Source: an uncultured Lachnospiraceae bacterium (GTDB taxonomy: Bacteria; Bacillota; Clostridia; Lachnospirales; Lachnospiraceae). From it: a stretch of DNA of 58,860 bases. The notes under the pieces were generated by a model, which searched no databases, had not been told where the DNA came from, and worked only from the letters and a program-made list of their open reading frames with translations. The stretch covers positions 1 to 58,860 of the forward strand of contig CAMWJF010000022.1 in the NCBI GenBank assembly GCA_947174505.1, written 5' to 3'. Positions 8,565 through 16,872 of this stretch are shown here, piece by piece. Both the position numbers and the translations under genes were made by a program. Within the stretch, counting starts at the first letter, position 1. Every line of letters begins with the position of its first letter.

Positions 8565-8656
8565 AAGATTGAAAATTAAAATTTTCAATCACGAGATTTG
8601 TGTCTGCGCATTGCTTGCCACAAACTCGGTTATGCGCAAAAAGCAGCGCAGAAATG
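8565..8656 (+). repeat. 92-bp repeat family 3, copy A (upstream of potD)
   Basis: A 92-bp element that matches 34606-34697 (reverse strand) with only five substitutions and no gaps. It begins with a perfect hairpin (GATTGAAAATT / AATTTTCAATC), then GAGATTTGTG...CACAAACTC, then TCTGCGC...GCGCAGA. It ends about ten bases before the potD start codon and supplies sequence up to the ribosome site. Confidence 0.8.
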
Positions 8657-8665
8657 AGGCGAATT

Positions 8666-9742
8666 ATGAAAAAGCACAGAATTTATTATATCAGACAGAC
8701 CATGATCGCACTGGCCCTGCTCCTTTCCGTCACATTATGCGGCTGCGCCACCGACAAAGGCGTAAACGGACAGGTCATTGTCTACAACTGGGGGGAATAC
8801 ATTGATCCCGAAACCATCCGCATGTTTGAGGAAGAAAGCGGCATCAAGGTCATCTACGATGAGTTCGAGACAAACGAGAGCATGTATCCCAAGGTGGAAT
8901 CCGGGGCTGTGGCTTACGATATTGCCTGCCCCTCCGACTATATGATCAGCCGTATGATCCAGAACGGGATGCTGTCGGAAATTAATTATGATAACATCCC
9001 CAACGCGAAAAAAAATATCGGCGCCCAGTACTATGAGCAGTCCAGAGGATTTGACCCGGAAAACAAATATGCCATTCCCTACTGCTGGGGAACCGTCGGC
9101 ATTCTTTATAATAAAACCATGGTGGAGGAACCGATCACCCGCTGGGAACAGCTTTGGGATGAAAAGTATGCGGACAATATTCTGATGCAGGATTCTGTGC
9201 GTGATGCCTTTATGGTTGCTGAAAAGCTGAACGGGGATTCCATGAATACGTTGGATCCGCAGGAACTGGAAGCCGCAAAAAATCTGCTGATCAAACAGAA
9301 GCCGCTGGTACAGGCCTATGTGGTCGATCAGGTGCGGGACAAGATGATCGGCGGGGAGGCCGCCATCGGTGTGATTTACTCCGGTGAGGCGATTTATACC
9401 CAGAAGGAAAATCCTGATCTGGTCTATGTGGTCCCCGAGGAAGGGACGAATGTCTGGATTGATTCGTGGGTCATTTTAAAGAATGCGCCCAATAAAGAAA
9501 ATGCGGAAAAGTTTATTGATTTTATGTGCCGCGAAGATATTGCCCTGATGAATTTTGATTATATTACTTACTCCACACCGAACGTGGCGGCAAGGGAGCT
9601 GATTGAGGATGAATCTATCAGAAATTCAGAAATTGCCTTTCCTGATCTGTCCCGGTATGACAATCTGGAAACTTATGTGTATCTGGGCGAAGATGGCGAT
9701 TATCTCTATAATGAATTGTGGAAGGAGGTGAAGGCATACTAG
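8666..9742 (+). CDS. potD: Spermidine/putrescine-binding lipoprotein PotD
   Basis: 358 residues from the ATG at 8666 (ATGAGG ribosome site). The open frame runs 22 codons further upstream, but that part is translated repeat and not signal peptide. A basic N terminus and hydrophobic stretch end in the lipobox LCGC, so the protein is lipid-anchored outside the membrane. The body has the periplasmic-binding fold of PotD/PotF (IVYNWGEYIDPETIRMFEEESG, PYCWGTVGILYNK, WIDSWVILKNAPN). It delivers polyamines to PotBC. The TAG stop sits in the loop of a hairpin (GGAGGTGA / TCACCTCC, 9724-9753). Confidence 0.95.
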   Translation: MKKHRIYYIRQTMIALALLLSVTLCGCATDKGVNGQVIVYNWGEYIDPETIRMFEEESGIKVIYDEFETNESMYPKVESGAVAYDIACPSDYMISRMIQNGMLSEINYDNIPNAKKNIGAQYYEQSRGFDPENKYAIPYCWGTVGILYNKTMVEEPITRWEQLWDEKYADNILMQDSVRDAFMVAEKLNGDSMNTLDPQELEAAKNLLIKQKPLVQAYVVDQVRDKMIGGEAAIGVIYSGEAIYTQKENPDLVYVVPEEGTNVWIDSWVILKNAPNKENAEKFIDFMCREDIALMNFDYITYSTPNVAARELIEDESIRNSEIAFPDLSRYDNLETYVYLGEDGDYLYNELWKEVKAY

Positions 9743-9784
9743 CCCTCACCTCCTAAAAAAATCGAACGCGCAAGCGTTCGATTT
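9724..9784. terminator. Stop-codon hairpin and bidirectional terminator after potD
   Basis: The first hairpin (9724-9734 with 9743-9753) holds the potD TAG stop in its loop. The second (ATCGAACGC 9761-9769 / GCGTTCGAT 9774-9782) has seven A upstream, so it ends minus-strand transcription of the convergent lipoprotein gene with a T-run. On the plus strand it is followed by a shorter T stretch. Confidence 0.8.
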
Positions 9785-9785
9785 C

Positions 9786-10280
9786 CTACAGCTTCTGAAA
9801 CGCGCTGCTCATCGCCGCCGCCGTATTTTTATCACTCATAATAAAGAAAATCACATCCCCGCGGCTCTCGACCAGCATGGTCTCCGCGCTGACGCACACC
9901 CACTTATCCAGATCGGCGTTGTCCTTAAGCGCCTGCTTCGCGCTCTCCACGTCCGCCTCGTCCACACGCAGCAGCACGCACTGATAAGCCATGGAGGACA
10001 TCATGGGCATGGAAACCACGCCTTCCGTGTAAGTAATCTGGTCCGTTCCCAGAACGGATACCTCCAGATCATCCGTCAAATCCATCGTCTCATAGCTGTC
10101 CAGATTATCCCTGAAATCCTGCACAATATCCGCATTCGCATAAAGAGATGCCATCATATCCTGCAAAGATCCCTCCAGCTTCTCCGATTCCGCCTGCCCG
10201 CCTCCGCAGGCGCTGCAAACCAGCCCGGTAAACACAATCAAAAATCCCGTCAAAAACATCGTTCTCTTTCTGCTTCTCAT
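9786..10280 (-). CDS. DUF4358-type lipoprotein of unknown function
   Basis: About 164 residues. The N terminus is a basic start, hydrophobic helix and lipobox VCSAC, so it is an exported lipoprotein. The rest resembles the DUF4358 family common in Lachnospiraceae, with a VSMPMMSSMAYQCVLLRVD strand and a C-terminal DVIFFIMSDKN segment. No function is known to me. I chose the ATG at 10280 with GGGAGAGG upstream; the ATG at 10307 would add nine charged residues. It converges on potD and shares its terminator. Confidence 0.7.
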   Translation of the reverse strand: MRSRKRTMFLTGFLIVFTGLVCSACGGGQAESEKLEGSLQDMMASLYANADIVQDFRDNLDSYETMDLTDDLEVSVLGTDQITYTEGVVSMPMMSSMAYQCVLLRVDEADVESAKQALKDNADLDKWVCVSAETMLVESRGDVIFFIMSDKNTAAAMSSAFQKL

Positions 10281-10379
10281 GCTTCGCGTTTCCTCTCCCT
10301 TTTCCATTACTTTCCCTTTGCCGGACCATTATCGGCAGTCCTTTTTATTCTCCCACCTTTTAAAGGGATTATCCGTACT

Positions 10380-10973
10380 TCAGCTCCCCTTTTTATCCGA
10401 AAGAAGCGGCTTGATCGTCTTATAAATCTTACTTGCCCTTTTATTGTTCGCGCTTGGATATTTCTTCATCAGCGCGTTACTGATGCCCTGCTTTGTCTTA
10501 TACTGCTGAACAATCTTTAAAACCGCGTCTACGCTTACGTCCTTCTCCTCCTTTAGAATCTCCTGTAGCTTTTCTGTCAATTTCTCACGCAGTTCCTGTG
10601 TCTCATGATCATGGCTGCGTCCCGTAATGTCAGCAATCAGCGTTACCAGGACATTTCTGCTCTTCCAGTAACTGCTCAGAATCTCAAATCCTTTATCTTT
10701 GCTGACAATATAATACGTATCAGCCGCCTGATTGGCAATCAGATACCCAAGCTGCGTGGCAAGCTGAAAATCCAGTGCGTTCTTACTGCCCACATCCACC
10801 TTACAGAACTCAATGACTGCCTTGGATTCTATAATCCTCCTGTGCTGGTCAAAGGTAATGCTGTCCGCATTCTTACTGTAGAAAATACACACCTTATCCT
10901 CTTCTTCCAGCTTGTGTATGCCGTCCAGCCCGTCCTTTTTTACATTCTCAAAATCAACCAAATAATAACTCAT
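10380..10973 (-). CDS. PIN/NYN-like putative ribonuclease
   Basis: 197 residues. The N terminus YYLVDFENVKKDGLDGI carries the first acidic residue of a PIN-like or NYN fold. Further acidic sites are KNALDFQLATQLGYLI and YYIVSKDKGFEILSSYW, matching the DxxN...D...SxDxGF pattern of these nucleases. The C-terminal third is basic and helical (ISNALMKKYPSANNKRASKI), perhaps for RNA binding. It is likely a cytoplasmic RNase or an RNA-processing toxin-like enzyme, but no antitoxin is adjacent. Start has GGAGAAG upstream. Nine bases separate it from the upstream esterase, so they are co-transcribed. Confidence 0.7.
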   Translation of the reverse strand: MSYYLVDFENVKKDGLDGIHKLEEEDKVCIFYSKNADSITFDQHRRIIESKAVIEFCKVDVGSKNALDFQLATQLGYLIANQAADTYYIVSKDKGFEILSSYWKSRNVLVTLIADITGRSHDHETQELREKLTEKLQEILKEEKDVSVDAVLKIVQQYKTKQGISNALMKKYPSANNKRASKIYKTIKPLLSDKKGS

Positions 10974-10982
10974 CTGCTTCTC

Positions 10983-11834
10983 CTATTTTTCACCCAGCTT
11001 CTCCTTGAAAAAGCCGATGATCCTCTGCCAGATTTCCTCCTGGAAAAAAGGCATATCCGCATGGTCTGCTCCTTCTAATACCAGAAGCTTTACATCGGCT
11101 CCCGCCTCTTCCAGCCTGTCATGCAGGATCTCACCCTGCGCGAAGGGAACCGTATGGTCATTATCCCCGTGTATAATCAGGAAAGGCGGCGCATCCTTCG
11201 TCACAAAACTCACCGGGCAGATCTTAAGCGCCTCCTCCTGATTCAGCATTACATTTTTACCAAGCAGCAATGATTCCATGGAGGCTGCCGCTTCCACCGG
11301 GGAAGGATATACAAATCCGGTCACATCGGCAGGCGGATACCAGGGGCAGGCCGCCTGCACCTTGCTGGAAAACTCCGTAAACGCACCCACGTCAAACGCC
11401 GGATCATCCGCAAGCGCCGCCATAGCCGCCAGATAACCGCCCGCCGACTCTCCCATCACGCCAAAACGTTCAGTGTCAATGTTGTAACGGTCGCTGAGCG
11501 CTCTCAGATAACGGATCCCCGCTTTCACATCCTGTAGTTGAATGGGAAAGCAGCCCTCGTTGCTTGTGCGGTACTCCACGCTTGCCACCACAAAACCGCT
11601 TCTGGCAAGCTCCGACAGATAAGCCGTATGCGCACTGCGGTCCAGCCGTATCCACGCGCCGCCGCAGATCCACACGACGCAGGGGTATTTTTTCGTCTTG
11701 TCCTCAGGATAGATGATATCCATTTTCAAATCTCTTCTCGTGTGATCGTACCAGGCGTCCACCTGGGCAAAAGTCACCCCCGACACAAAGCTGTACTGCG
11801 GCGCCGTCACTTTTACTTTCAACTTCTCTCTCAT
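10983..11834 (-). CDS. Alpha/beta hydrolase, esterase/lipase type
   Basis: 283 residues, cytoplasmic. The oxyanion motif WICGGAWI (an HGGxW-like variant with Cys for His), nucleophile elbow GESAGG, and late acid/base residues HGDNDHTVPF and GADHADMPFF define a hormone-sensitive-lipase-like carboxylesterase. In gut Firmicutes such BD-FAE-like enzymes often remove acyl groups from plant sugars, but there is no carbohydrate cluster here, so the substrate is open. It follows a family 4 repeat after the histidine kinase gene and is probably co-transcribed with the PIN-like gene. Confidence 0.85.
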   Translation of the reverse strand: MREKLKVKVTAPQYSFVSGVTFAQVDAWYDHTRRDLKMDIIYPEDKTKKYPCVVWICGGAWIRLDRSAHTAYLSELARSGFVVASVEYRTSNEGCFPIQLQDVKAGIRYLRALSDRYNIDTERFGVMGESAGGYLAAMAALADDPAFDVGAFTEFSSKVQAACPWYPPADVTGFVYPSPVEAAASMESLLLGKNVMLNQEEALKICPVSFVTKDAPPFLIIHGDNDHTVPFAQGEILHDRLEEAGADVKLLVLEGADHADMPFFQEEIWQRIIGFFKEKLGEK

Positions 11835-11865
11835 TGCAGTTCATCCTTCTTTCCGTTTTTCTTTG

Positions 11866-11961
11866 CGGAGAATGCCGCTTTTCAGGCATTCTTCTGAGTG
11901 AGACTTAGTACTTCTTGGCGTCCCGTCCTATGGCGGAGCGTCTTTAGAAGTACTTCTCACT
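11866..11961 (-). repeat. Repeat family 4, copy b
   Basis: On the minus strand it begins directly at the TAG stop of the histidine kinase (AGTGAGAAGTACTTCTAA), runs through a GC-rich middle, repeats AAGTACTAAGTCTCAC as the opposite strand of an inverted repeat, and ends in a GAATGCC/GGCATTC hairpin and GGCATTCTCCGC. It occupies the whole gap before the esterase ribosome site. Confidence 0.7.
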
Positions 11962-14157
11962 CTATGTATTGCTGTGAATCTTCTCCTGCGGCATCCAGTG
12001 CATCACCAGCCTCTCCAGCTTTGTCTGGTCAATGGGCTTCGCCAGAAAATCGTCAAATCCGGCCGCCAGATACTGCTCCTTGGCCCCCATAATCGCATTT
12101 GCCGTCAGCATGATCACCGGCGTTTCCTTACAGAGATTATCCTCCATTTCCCGCATACACTGCATGGTCTCCATACCGTCCATTTCCGGCATCATATGGT
12201 CTAAGAAAATAATATCGTACTTTTTCTGTCTGATATGGTCCAGACACTCCCTGCCGCTCCCCACGTCCGTAATCTTTATCTGCGTCTGCTTCAGGAGACC
12301 ACAGAATACCCTTCTGTTAACGCGGTTATCGTCCACAAGAAGAAGCTCTCCCTCCGGCGACGTAAAGCTGGCATGATAATTATGTTCTTTGGCCGCCTTT
12401 CTGGCCCGCTCCTGAAAACTGCCGATCGGCTCCGCATCCACAACACCCTGCCGCAGCGCAAAGAAGAACCGGGTGCCCTCCCCGTAAACGCTCTCCACAT
12501 GCAGTTCTGTCTGCATCAGCCTAAGCAGCTGCAGAGAAATGTTCATGCCGAGTCCCGTACCCTCAATATTTCGGTTTTTCTCCTCATCGATACGCTCAAA
12601 GGCTGAGAACAGCTTCGGGATATCCTCCTGTCTGATGCCGATACCCGTATCCCTTACCATGTAATGCAGAATCACATCCGCGCCATCCCGCTCTCCCGTC
12701 ACCTCAAAACTGACCGTACCCTTGCGGGTATATTTGACCGCATTGGTCATTAAGTTTACAAGCACCTGCCGGATGCGGATATCGTCACCGTAAAGTTTTG
12801 AAGGGAGCGACGAATCCGCAGACACATCAAACCGAAGTCCCTTTTCCTGCGCACGCAGGGAGAATATATTATACAGGTCGTTCAACATACTGTTAAATTC
12901 ATATTCTGCCGGCACAATCTCCATCTTGCCCGATTCGATTTTGGAGAAATCCAGAATATCATTGATAATGCCCAGAAGCGCATGAGCCGACGTTTTGATA
13001 TCCATGGAATACTTTCTCACATCCTCCTCGGTGGACTCCCTGAGCACCATCTCATTCATGCCAAGAACCGCATTGATCGGCGTCCTGATTTCATGGGACA
13101 TCCTGGCAAGAAATTCCGATTTGGCATGATTGGCGTTCTCCGCATTCGCCTTTAAAATCTTCATCTGTTCCAACTGTTTCCGGCTCTGGGTCATATCCAC
13201 AAATACAATGGAGTACCCCACAAGCACACGGTTATTCCAGATTTTATTCGCATGTACCTCAAAGATGTGGTTGCAGCTGATATGCTCAAAATATGTATTA
13301 ACGGCAAAAACTTCCTTCAGATTCTCCTTGCATACCTGTTCTCCCCGTTTGAATCTGGAAAGACTTTGAAAAATTTCTTTCGCCTTGTCGTTCGCCTCAA
13401 GAAATCCGCCGTCCGCATCCACAATCAGTACAGCCTCGTCCATGGATTTAATAATATCCTCATGGGCGGTAATGGTAATATCAAATATATGATAAAAGAT
13501 TACTACGATTCCAAAAGCCAGTATACCGATCCCCTCACAGGCCGGCACCGCATCATATCCCTCGATCCACTGCAGCTCATTACAGATAAATCCCAGAAGC
13601 GGAAAAATACTGCAGACTCCAAGCGCCATCAGATTAACGTTCTTTTTTCCTTTTCCCACTCTCCTGTTTGCCTGTACCGTGAGGACAAAACTTCCAACCA
13701 TGTGGAAAATCATCTGCACCAGAAACAAATAGTGAAGAGGTCCCTTTTCCAGTATCAGATGCGGAAAAAGACCTTCCGTTACAAAAGAAACCCTGGAATA
13801 ATAAACCGGCGTATAGCGGTATCCCCAGATACACAGAAGCACCAGTCCATCCAGACAGAACATGAGAGCTTCCAGCTTGGGGGAGAGACGGTATCCACAA
13901 TATTTCGCTGTGAACACAAAGAGAAAGGTGGTAATAAAAGCGCCGCCCATAAACTCTACACGCACGGCAATCATCGCCTCCCCGACGTCCCGGGACAACA
14001 GCTCCAGCAAATACCCTGCGTTCTGGATTACGCCAAGAAAACCGATACATAACATCAGTTTGGAGAGCACGCTCTCACGCTGCCTCGTCATAAGAATTAC
14101 AAAACCAAAGCATCCCAGAACCGTCAGGATCTGCAAACCAACTAAAAAACTAAACAT
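11962..14157 (-). CDS. Hybrid sensor histidine kinase/response regulator with 7TM-like N terminus
   Basis: 731 residues from the ATG at 14157, which has GAGGAAG upstream; the longer reading would extend 28 residues. Domains: about seven membrane helices (5-225, HisKA_7TM-like), a PAS-like domain (235-325), HisKA with the phosphorylated His355 in FLARMSHEIRTP, an HATPase with DTGIGI and EGTGLGMNIS, and a C-terminal receiver with the phospho-acceptor Asp in YDIIFLDHMMPEMDG. It lacks an Hpt domain, so phosphotransfer must go to separate proteins. The signal is unknown. It is preceded by a spore coat protein gene. Confidence 0.9.
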   Translation of the reverse strand: MFSFLVGLQILTVLGCFGFVILMTRQRESVLSKLMLCIGFLGVIQNAGYLLELLSRDVGEAMIAVRVEFMGGAFITTFLFVFTAKYCGYRLSPKLEALMFCLDGLVLLCIWGYRYTPVYYSRVSFVTEGLFPHLILEKGPLHYLFLVQMIFHMVGSFVLTVQANRRVGKGKKNVNLMALGVCSIFPLLGFICNELQWIEGYDAVPACEGIGILAFGIVVIFYHIFDITITAHEDIIKSMDEAVLIVDADGGFLEANDKAKEIFQSLSRFKRGEQVCKENLKEVFAVNTYFEHISCNHIFEVHANKIWNNRVLVGYSIVFVDMTQSRKQLEQMKILKANAENANHAKSEFLARMSHEIRTPINAVLGMNEMVLRESTEEDVRKYSMDIKTSAHALLGIINDILDFSKIESGKMEIVPAEYEFNSMLNDLYNIFSLRAQEKGLRFDVSADSSLPSKLYGDDIRIRQVLVNLMTNAVKYTRKGTVSFEVTGERDGADVILHYMVRDTGIGIRQEDIPKLFSAFERIDEEKNRNIEGTGLGMNISLQLLRLMQTELHVESVYGEGTRFFFALRQGVVDAEPIGSFQERARKAAKEHNYHASFTSPEGELLLVDDNRVNRRVFCGLLKQTQIKITDVGSGRECLDHIRQKKYDIIFLDHMMPEMDGMETMQCMREMEDNLCKETPVIMLTANAIMGAKEQYLAAGFDDFLAKPIDQTKLERLVMHWMPQEKIHSNT

Positions 14158-14244
14158 AACTTCCTCACATCCAAACCACTGAGTAGGAGAAATCACCCAT
14201 ATAAGGAATTTCTCCCACTCACGTCTGATCCCGGCCGTCAACTC

Positions 14245-14703
14245 CTACGACATCGCGTTTGCCTGCTTGTACTTATAAAGCATCTCCGCATGGTTCTGCT
14301 CCTCAATCTGTATGTCGGCAAGAAGTTTCCTCAGTCCGGAATTGTCACAGGAGAACACATTGGTATTATACTCTCCCGATACCAGCTTCTCTGTCCCGAT
14401 ACAATCCGTGGCAAGAAAGCAGTCGTGCTCCTTGTCTGCGGCGTTCGCGCCGTCCTTGTATGTGCCCTTCGGCGCATAGTTTTTGCCCTGCGAGTCATTG
14501 CAGTCACAGTCCGGCACATTGCCGTGAAGCGCCTGCCCGATGGACTGGTAATGTTTCTGTTCATCCTGCTGCAGCGTTCGAAACAGGCTCTGCAGCTCCG
14601 TGTCCTTCGCCTGGGCGGCATACTTCTCATACTTTGTGATACAGGATTTCTCCTGCGTCTGCAAGTCCCGCAGCGCGGTCGTCTCCTTCTCCGTCAGTAT
14701 CAT
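14245..14703 (-). CDS. Ferritin-like spore coat protein (CotF-type)
   Basis: 152 residues from the ATG at 14703 (AAAGGAG seven bases upstream). The N-terminal helices (MILTEKETTALRDLQTQEK, then QSLFRTLQQDEQKHYQSIGQ) and C-terminal LLADIQIEEQNHAEMLYKYK form a four-helix ferritin-like bundle with ExxH pairs, interrupted by a Cys/Asp linker (PDCDCNDSQG). Clostridial coat proteins related to CotF look like this. It is likely a spore surface or coat component, though a soluble redox role cannot be excluded. A TTGTGC-17-TATAAT promoter lies upstream. Confidence 0.75.
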   Translation of the reverse strand: MILTEKETTALRDLQTQEKSCITKYEKYAAQAKDTELQSLFRTLQQDEQKHYQSIGQALHGNVPDCDCNDSQGKNYAPKGTYKDGANAADKEHDCFLATDCIGTEKLVSGEYNTNVFSCDNSGLRKLLADIQIEEQNHAEMLYKYKQANAMS

Positions 14704-14825
14704 GGTCAACACTCCTTTCTTTCGGACGTTGCAGCAGTATGCGGCCATACACTCTCTGTCGTCCTCTGATACCAAGTATTGCCATTTTACAACAAAACAA
14801 TTCGTTCAAAAACATTATTATTTAT

Positions 14826-14854
14826 ATTATACCCTTTTGCCAGAATTAGCACAA
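14826..14854 (-). promoter_or_regulatory. Promoter upstream of the coat protein gene
   Basis: Minus strand: TTGTGC (14849-14854), 17 bases, TATAAT (14826-14831). A sigma-A-type match rather than an obvious mother-cell sigma-factor pattern. Confidence 0.55.
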
Positions 14855-14950
14855 GGCACAAATCTTTTACCTTTGGAAATTCAGATTGATATTCATTTCC
14901 CATATCCGTCAAACGATCTTTTCAAACACTGAGTCCAAATGAGAAGTTAT

Positions 14951-15484
14951 TTATGCGTTATCATTCAATTTGGTATATACATATGTATCTTTCCAAATTG
15001 CTTGTTCAGCTTCATCTTTCCAGAAATACACATTTTTTCTAAAATGAGCTTCACGCTGAAATTCTAAAGCTTCAAGTAGTTTCCATGAACTCTTATTATC
15101 GGGGTCACATTCTGCATATATTCTATGTACGCCATCAGAAAATGCCTGCGCAATTAAAGCCTTGCAGCTTTCGGCAGCATAACCATATCCCCAATAATTT
15201 CGATTAAACACATATCCCATTTCCAGTGCTTCAAAATCACGCTTACCCATATAGACATTCCCAATCATTTTATGGGAATTTTTCAATTCAACAGCAATCA
15301 TTTCGTCTGTACCAATGCGCCATTCAAGATTTTCTTTTGTTTCATCAAAAGTCAGCGGCTTATATGGTTCATATTTCACAACTTCTTTATCAGATAAATA
15401 TTCAAATAAGTCCTGCACATCTTCCTTTTTGTATCTTCTTAAAATCAATCTTTCCGTTTCTGCTATAATTATTTTATTTTCCAT
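14951..15484 (-). CDS. GNAT-family N-acetyltransferase (RimJ/RimL-like)
   Basis: 177 residues from the ATG at 15484, with AAGGAGTG upstream. It shows the RimJ/RimL-type layout: LILRRYKKEDVQDLFEYLSD at the N terminus, the acetyl-CoA loop GYVFNRNYWGYGYAAESCKA in the middle, and NKSSWKLLEALEFQREAHFR near the end. It acetylates an amine of a protein, metabolite or antibiotic; the target is unknown. It follows a small ORF and a nucleotidyltransferase gene in an AT-rich stretch, a pairing reminiscent of aminoglycoside-modifying cassettes, but neither protein is diagnostic of resistance. Confidence 0.85.
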   Translation of the reverse strand: MENKIIIAETERLILRRYKKEDVQDLFEYLSDKEVVKYEPYKPLTFDETKENLEWRIGTDEMIAVELKNSHKMIGNVYMGKRDFEALEMGYVFNRNYWGYGYAAESCKALIAQAFSDGVHRIYAECDPDNKSSWKLLEALEFQREAHFRKNVYFWKDEAEQAIWKDTYVYTKLNDNA

Positions 15485-15496
15485 GTCATACACTCC

Positions 15497-15598
15497 TTAA
15501 ATTTTTAATTCTATGATTTGTTTTTGCAAACTTATCAATAATTTCTCATCCAACTCCAATGTCTGAGAAATTTGCTCTGGCATAGCAAAATTTTTCAT
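15497..15598 (-). CDS. Possible 33-residue peptide between nucleotidyltransferase and GNAT genes
   Basis: An open frame MKNFAMPEQISQTLELDEK... of 33 codons fills almost exactly the gap: it starts ten bases after the nucleotidyltransferase stop, and its TAA is immediately followed by the GNAT ribosome site. The ribosome site for the peptide itself is weak (AAGGA or GGTGA at a poor distance). It could be a real small protein or the remnant of a larger gene. Confidence 0.35.
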   Translation of the reverse strand: MKNFAMPEQISQTLELDEKLLISLQKQIIELKI

Positions 15599-15608
15599 GC
15601 CTAAATAA

Positions 15609-16394
15609 TCACCATTCCTTTATATTTGGTCTTGGCTGCCGCCACCATTCTTGAAAATCTTTTGAATATCTTGTTAAAACTACTGCCAAGTCTTTAGGCG
15701 GCACATAAGTTGTAATCCCAATGAACCTATCTACAAATCGATCTGCATCCTGTATACTTTGGGAGCGTTCAAGTTTTTTCCCAAAACTTACGAGTTCAGC
15801 AGTTTTTTCCGACACGGATTCAACCTGCTGTTCCAGTCGTCTGTTACAATCAAATAAAATCTCATTTTCTTGAAGTATCATACGATATATACTATAAATG
15901 ATTTCTACTATCGTATTCATTTTCATATACCCGTCAATCGGGCATGATTTAAGGAAATAATGATAATTAAGCCAGAAATCTGAGTAGAACGATAATAATT
16001 TTTCCTCTTTTTCTGTTTTCTGAAATACAGGAATCAATGGTAGTATATCTTCAATCTCTGCATCATTACAAAATAAAATTCTCGCTTTCATAAATCCATT
16101 TCTGGCAGGTTCGCTACCTTTCTCCGCCAGTTCTTTCAAACATTCTTTCGTCATATACTTTATGTCAAAATACCCGCCTTCATATGTACATAATCCATCT
16201 ATTGTTTCGGTTGTTGTATTATTCTTTTCTTTTTCTGCATATTCTTCTTCTGATAAAATAACCACACCATCCAGATCAGAGTCTGCCCTTTCCGTTCCCT
16301 TGGCTACAGAACCTGTAAGTATTAAAGCCATAACCCACTGTTTCCTATAATAATCTTTCATATTCTCAATAGATTGTTCGTGATGTTTATACAT
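15609..16394 (-). CDS. Nucleotidyltransferase-domain protein (aminoglycoside adenylyltransferase-like fold)
   Basis: 261 residues. The N-terminal nucleotidyltransferase motif LTGSVAKGTERADSDLDGVV supplies the GS and DxD residues that bind NTP and metal. The rest is a helical domain with substrate-binding potential (MKMNTIVEIIYSIYRMILQ). The fold is shared by ANT-type aminoglycoside enzymes, toxin-like MNT proteins and many uncharacterised proteins; resistance is not established. Ribosome site GGAGGAAG precedes the ATG. Codon use is AT-rich compared with neighbours, suggesting transfer together with the GNAT gene. Confidence 0.8.
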   Translation of the reverse strand: MYKHHEQSIENMKDYYRKQWVMALILTGSVAKGTERADSDLDGVVILSEEEYAEKEKNNTTTETIDGLCTYEGGYFDIKYMTKECLKELAEKGSEPARNGFMKARILFCNDAEIEDILPLIPVFQKTEKEEKLLSFYSDFWLNYHYFLKSCPIDGYMKMNTIVEIIYSIYRMILQENEILFDCNRRLEQQVESVSEKTAELVSFGKKLERSQSIQDADRFVDRFIGITTYVPPKDLAVVLTRYSKDFQEWWRQPRPNIKEW

Positions 16395-16436
16395 TCTTCC
16401 TCCATTTTGTTGAAATCAATATCATTCAATTCCAAT

Positions 16437-16465
16437 GTGACAAATTATTCAATGTCACTATCTTA
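16437..16465 (-). promoter_or_regulatory. Possible operator and -10 region upstream of the nucleotidyltransferase gene
   Basis: A palindrome GTGACA-N10-TGTCAC (16437-16458) lies directly downstream of a -10-like TAAGAT (16460-16465, minus strand). No strong -35 is visible. It could bind a local repressor. Confidence 0.35.
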
Positions 16466-16490
16466 CCATAAGCACACACACAATAACATA

Positions 16491-16817
16491 TTACCTTTCC
16501 AGCAACATCCCGGATATATCAACAGACTCGATCTCAAAGTACGCATCCCCATCCTTGATTCCGTCCTGATACCGAACTTTAAAATGATTCAGATACAGCA
16601 CACTGCCGTCGCCGAGAGCAATCTTCTGATAGGGCTTCATGGCCGTGGTAAATTCTTCCTCCCCCGCATCAGGATGCTCCTTTTCATACGCCATACACCG
16701 CTTCGCAAAATCACTCAGGTCCGCCACGACAATCTCCTCTGTGCCATTTTCCCTTTTATAAAAACGGAAAGCAGAAAAATCCACATGCACCTTATCCTTA
16801 TCCACGCACAACTCCAT
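16491..16817 (-). CDS. Small hypothetical protein
   Basis: 108 residues, soluble, acidic, no signal peptide or membrane segment. It contains beta-rich pieces (KVHVDFSAFRFYKREN, KIALGDGSVLYLNHFKVRYQ, DAYFEIESVDI). I do not recognise a family. The ribosome site is poor (only GAG five bases upstream), so the start or the gene itself is uncertain. It lies after a hypothetical exported protein gene and may be co-transcribed with it. Confidence 0.5.
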   Translation of the reverse strand: MELCVDKDKVHVDFSAFRFYKRENGTEEIVVADLSDFAKRCMAYEKEHPDAGEEEFTTAMKPYQKIALGDGSVLYLNHFKVRYQDGIKDGDAYFEIESVDISGMLLER

Positions 16818-16872
16818 CTCAAGATTGCCGTACCATTAGCATTTTACACGTTTTCAAGGTAACACAAGGTTT

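Noticed and set aside
8557..8805. Open frame over the family 3 repeat upstream of potD, with a related frame at 34541-34753
   Set aside because: Both frames translate the same repeat and then continue into unrelated sequence that shadows real genes. Four of five differences between copies change the residue, which does not fit a conserved peptide. Kept as a repeat, not a gene.
15609..16394. Aminoglycoside resistance gene
   Set aside because: The nucleotidyltransferase motif is present, but the rest does not match an aminoglycoside adenylyltransferase I can name, so only the fold is reported.
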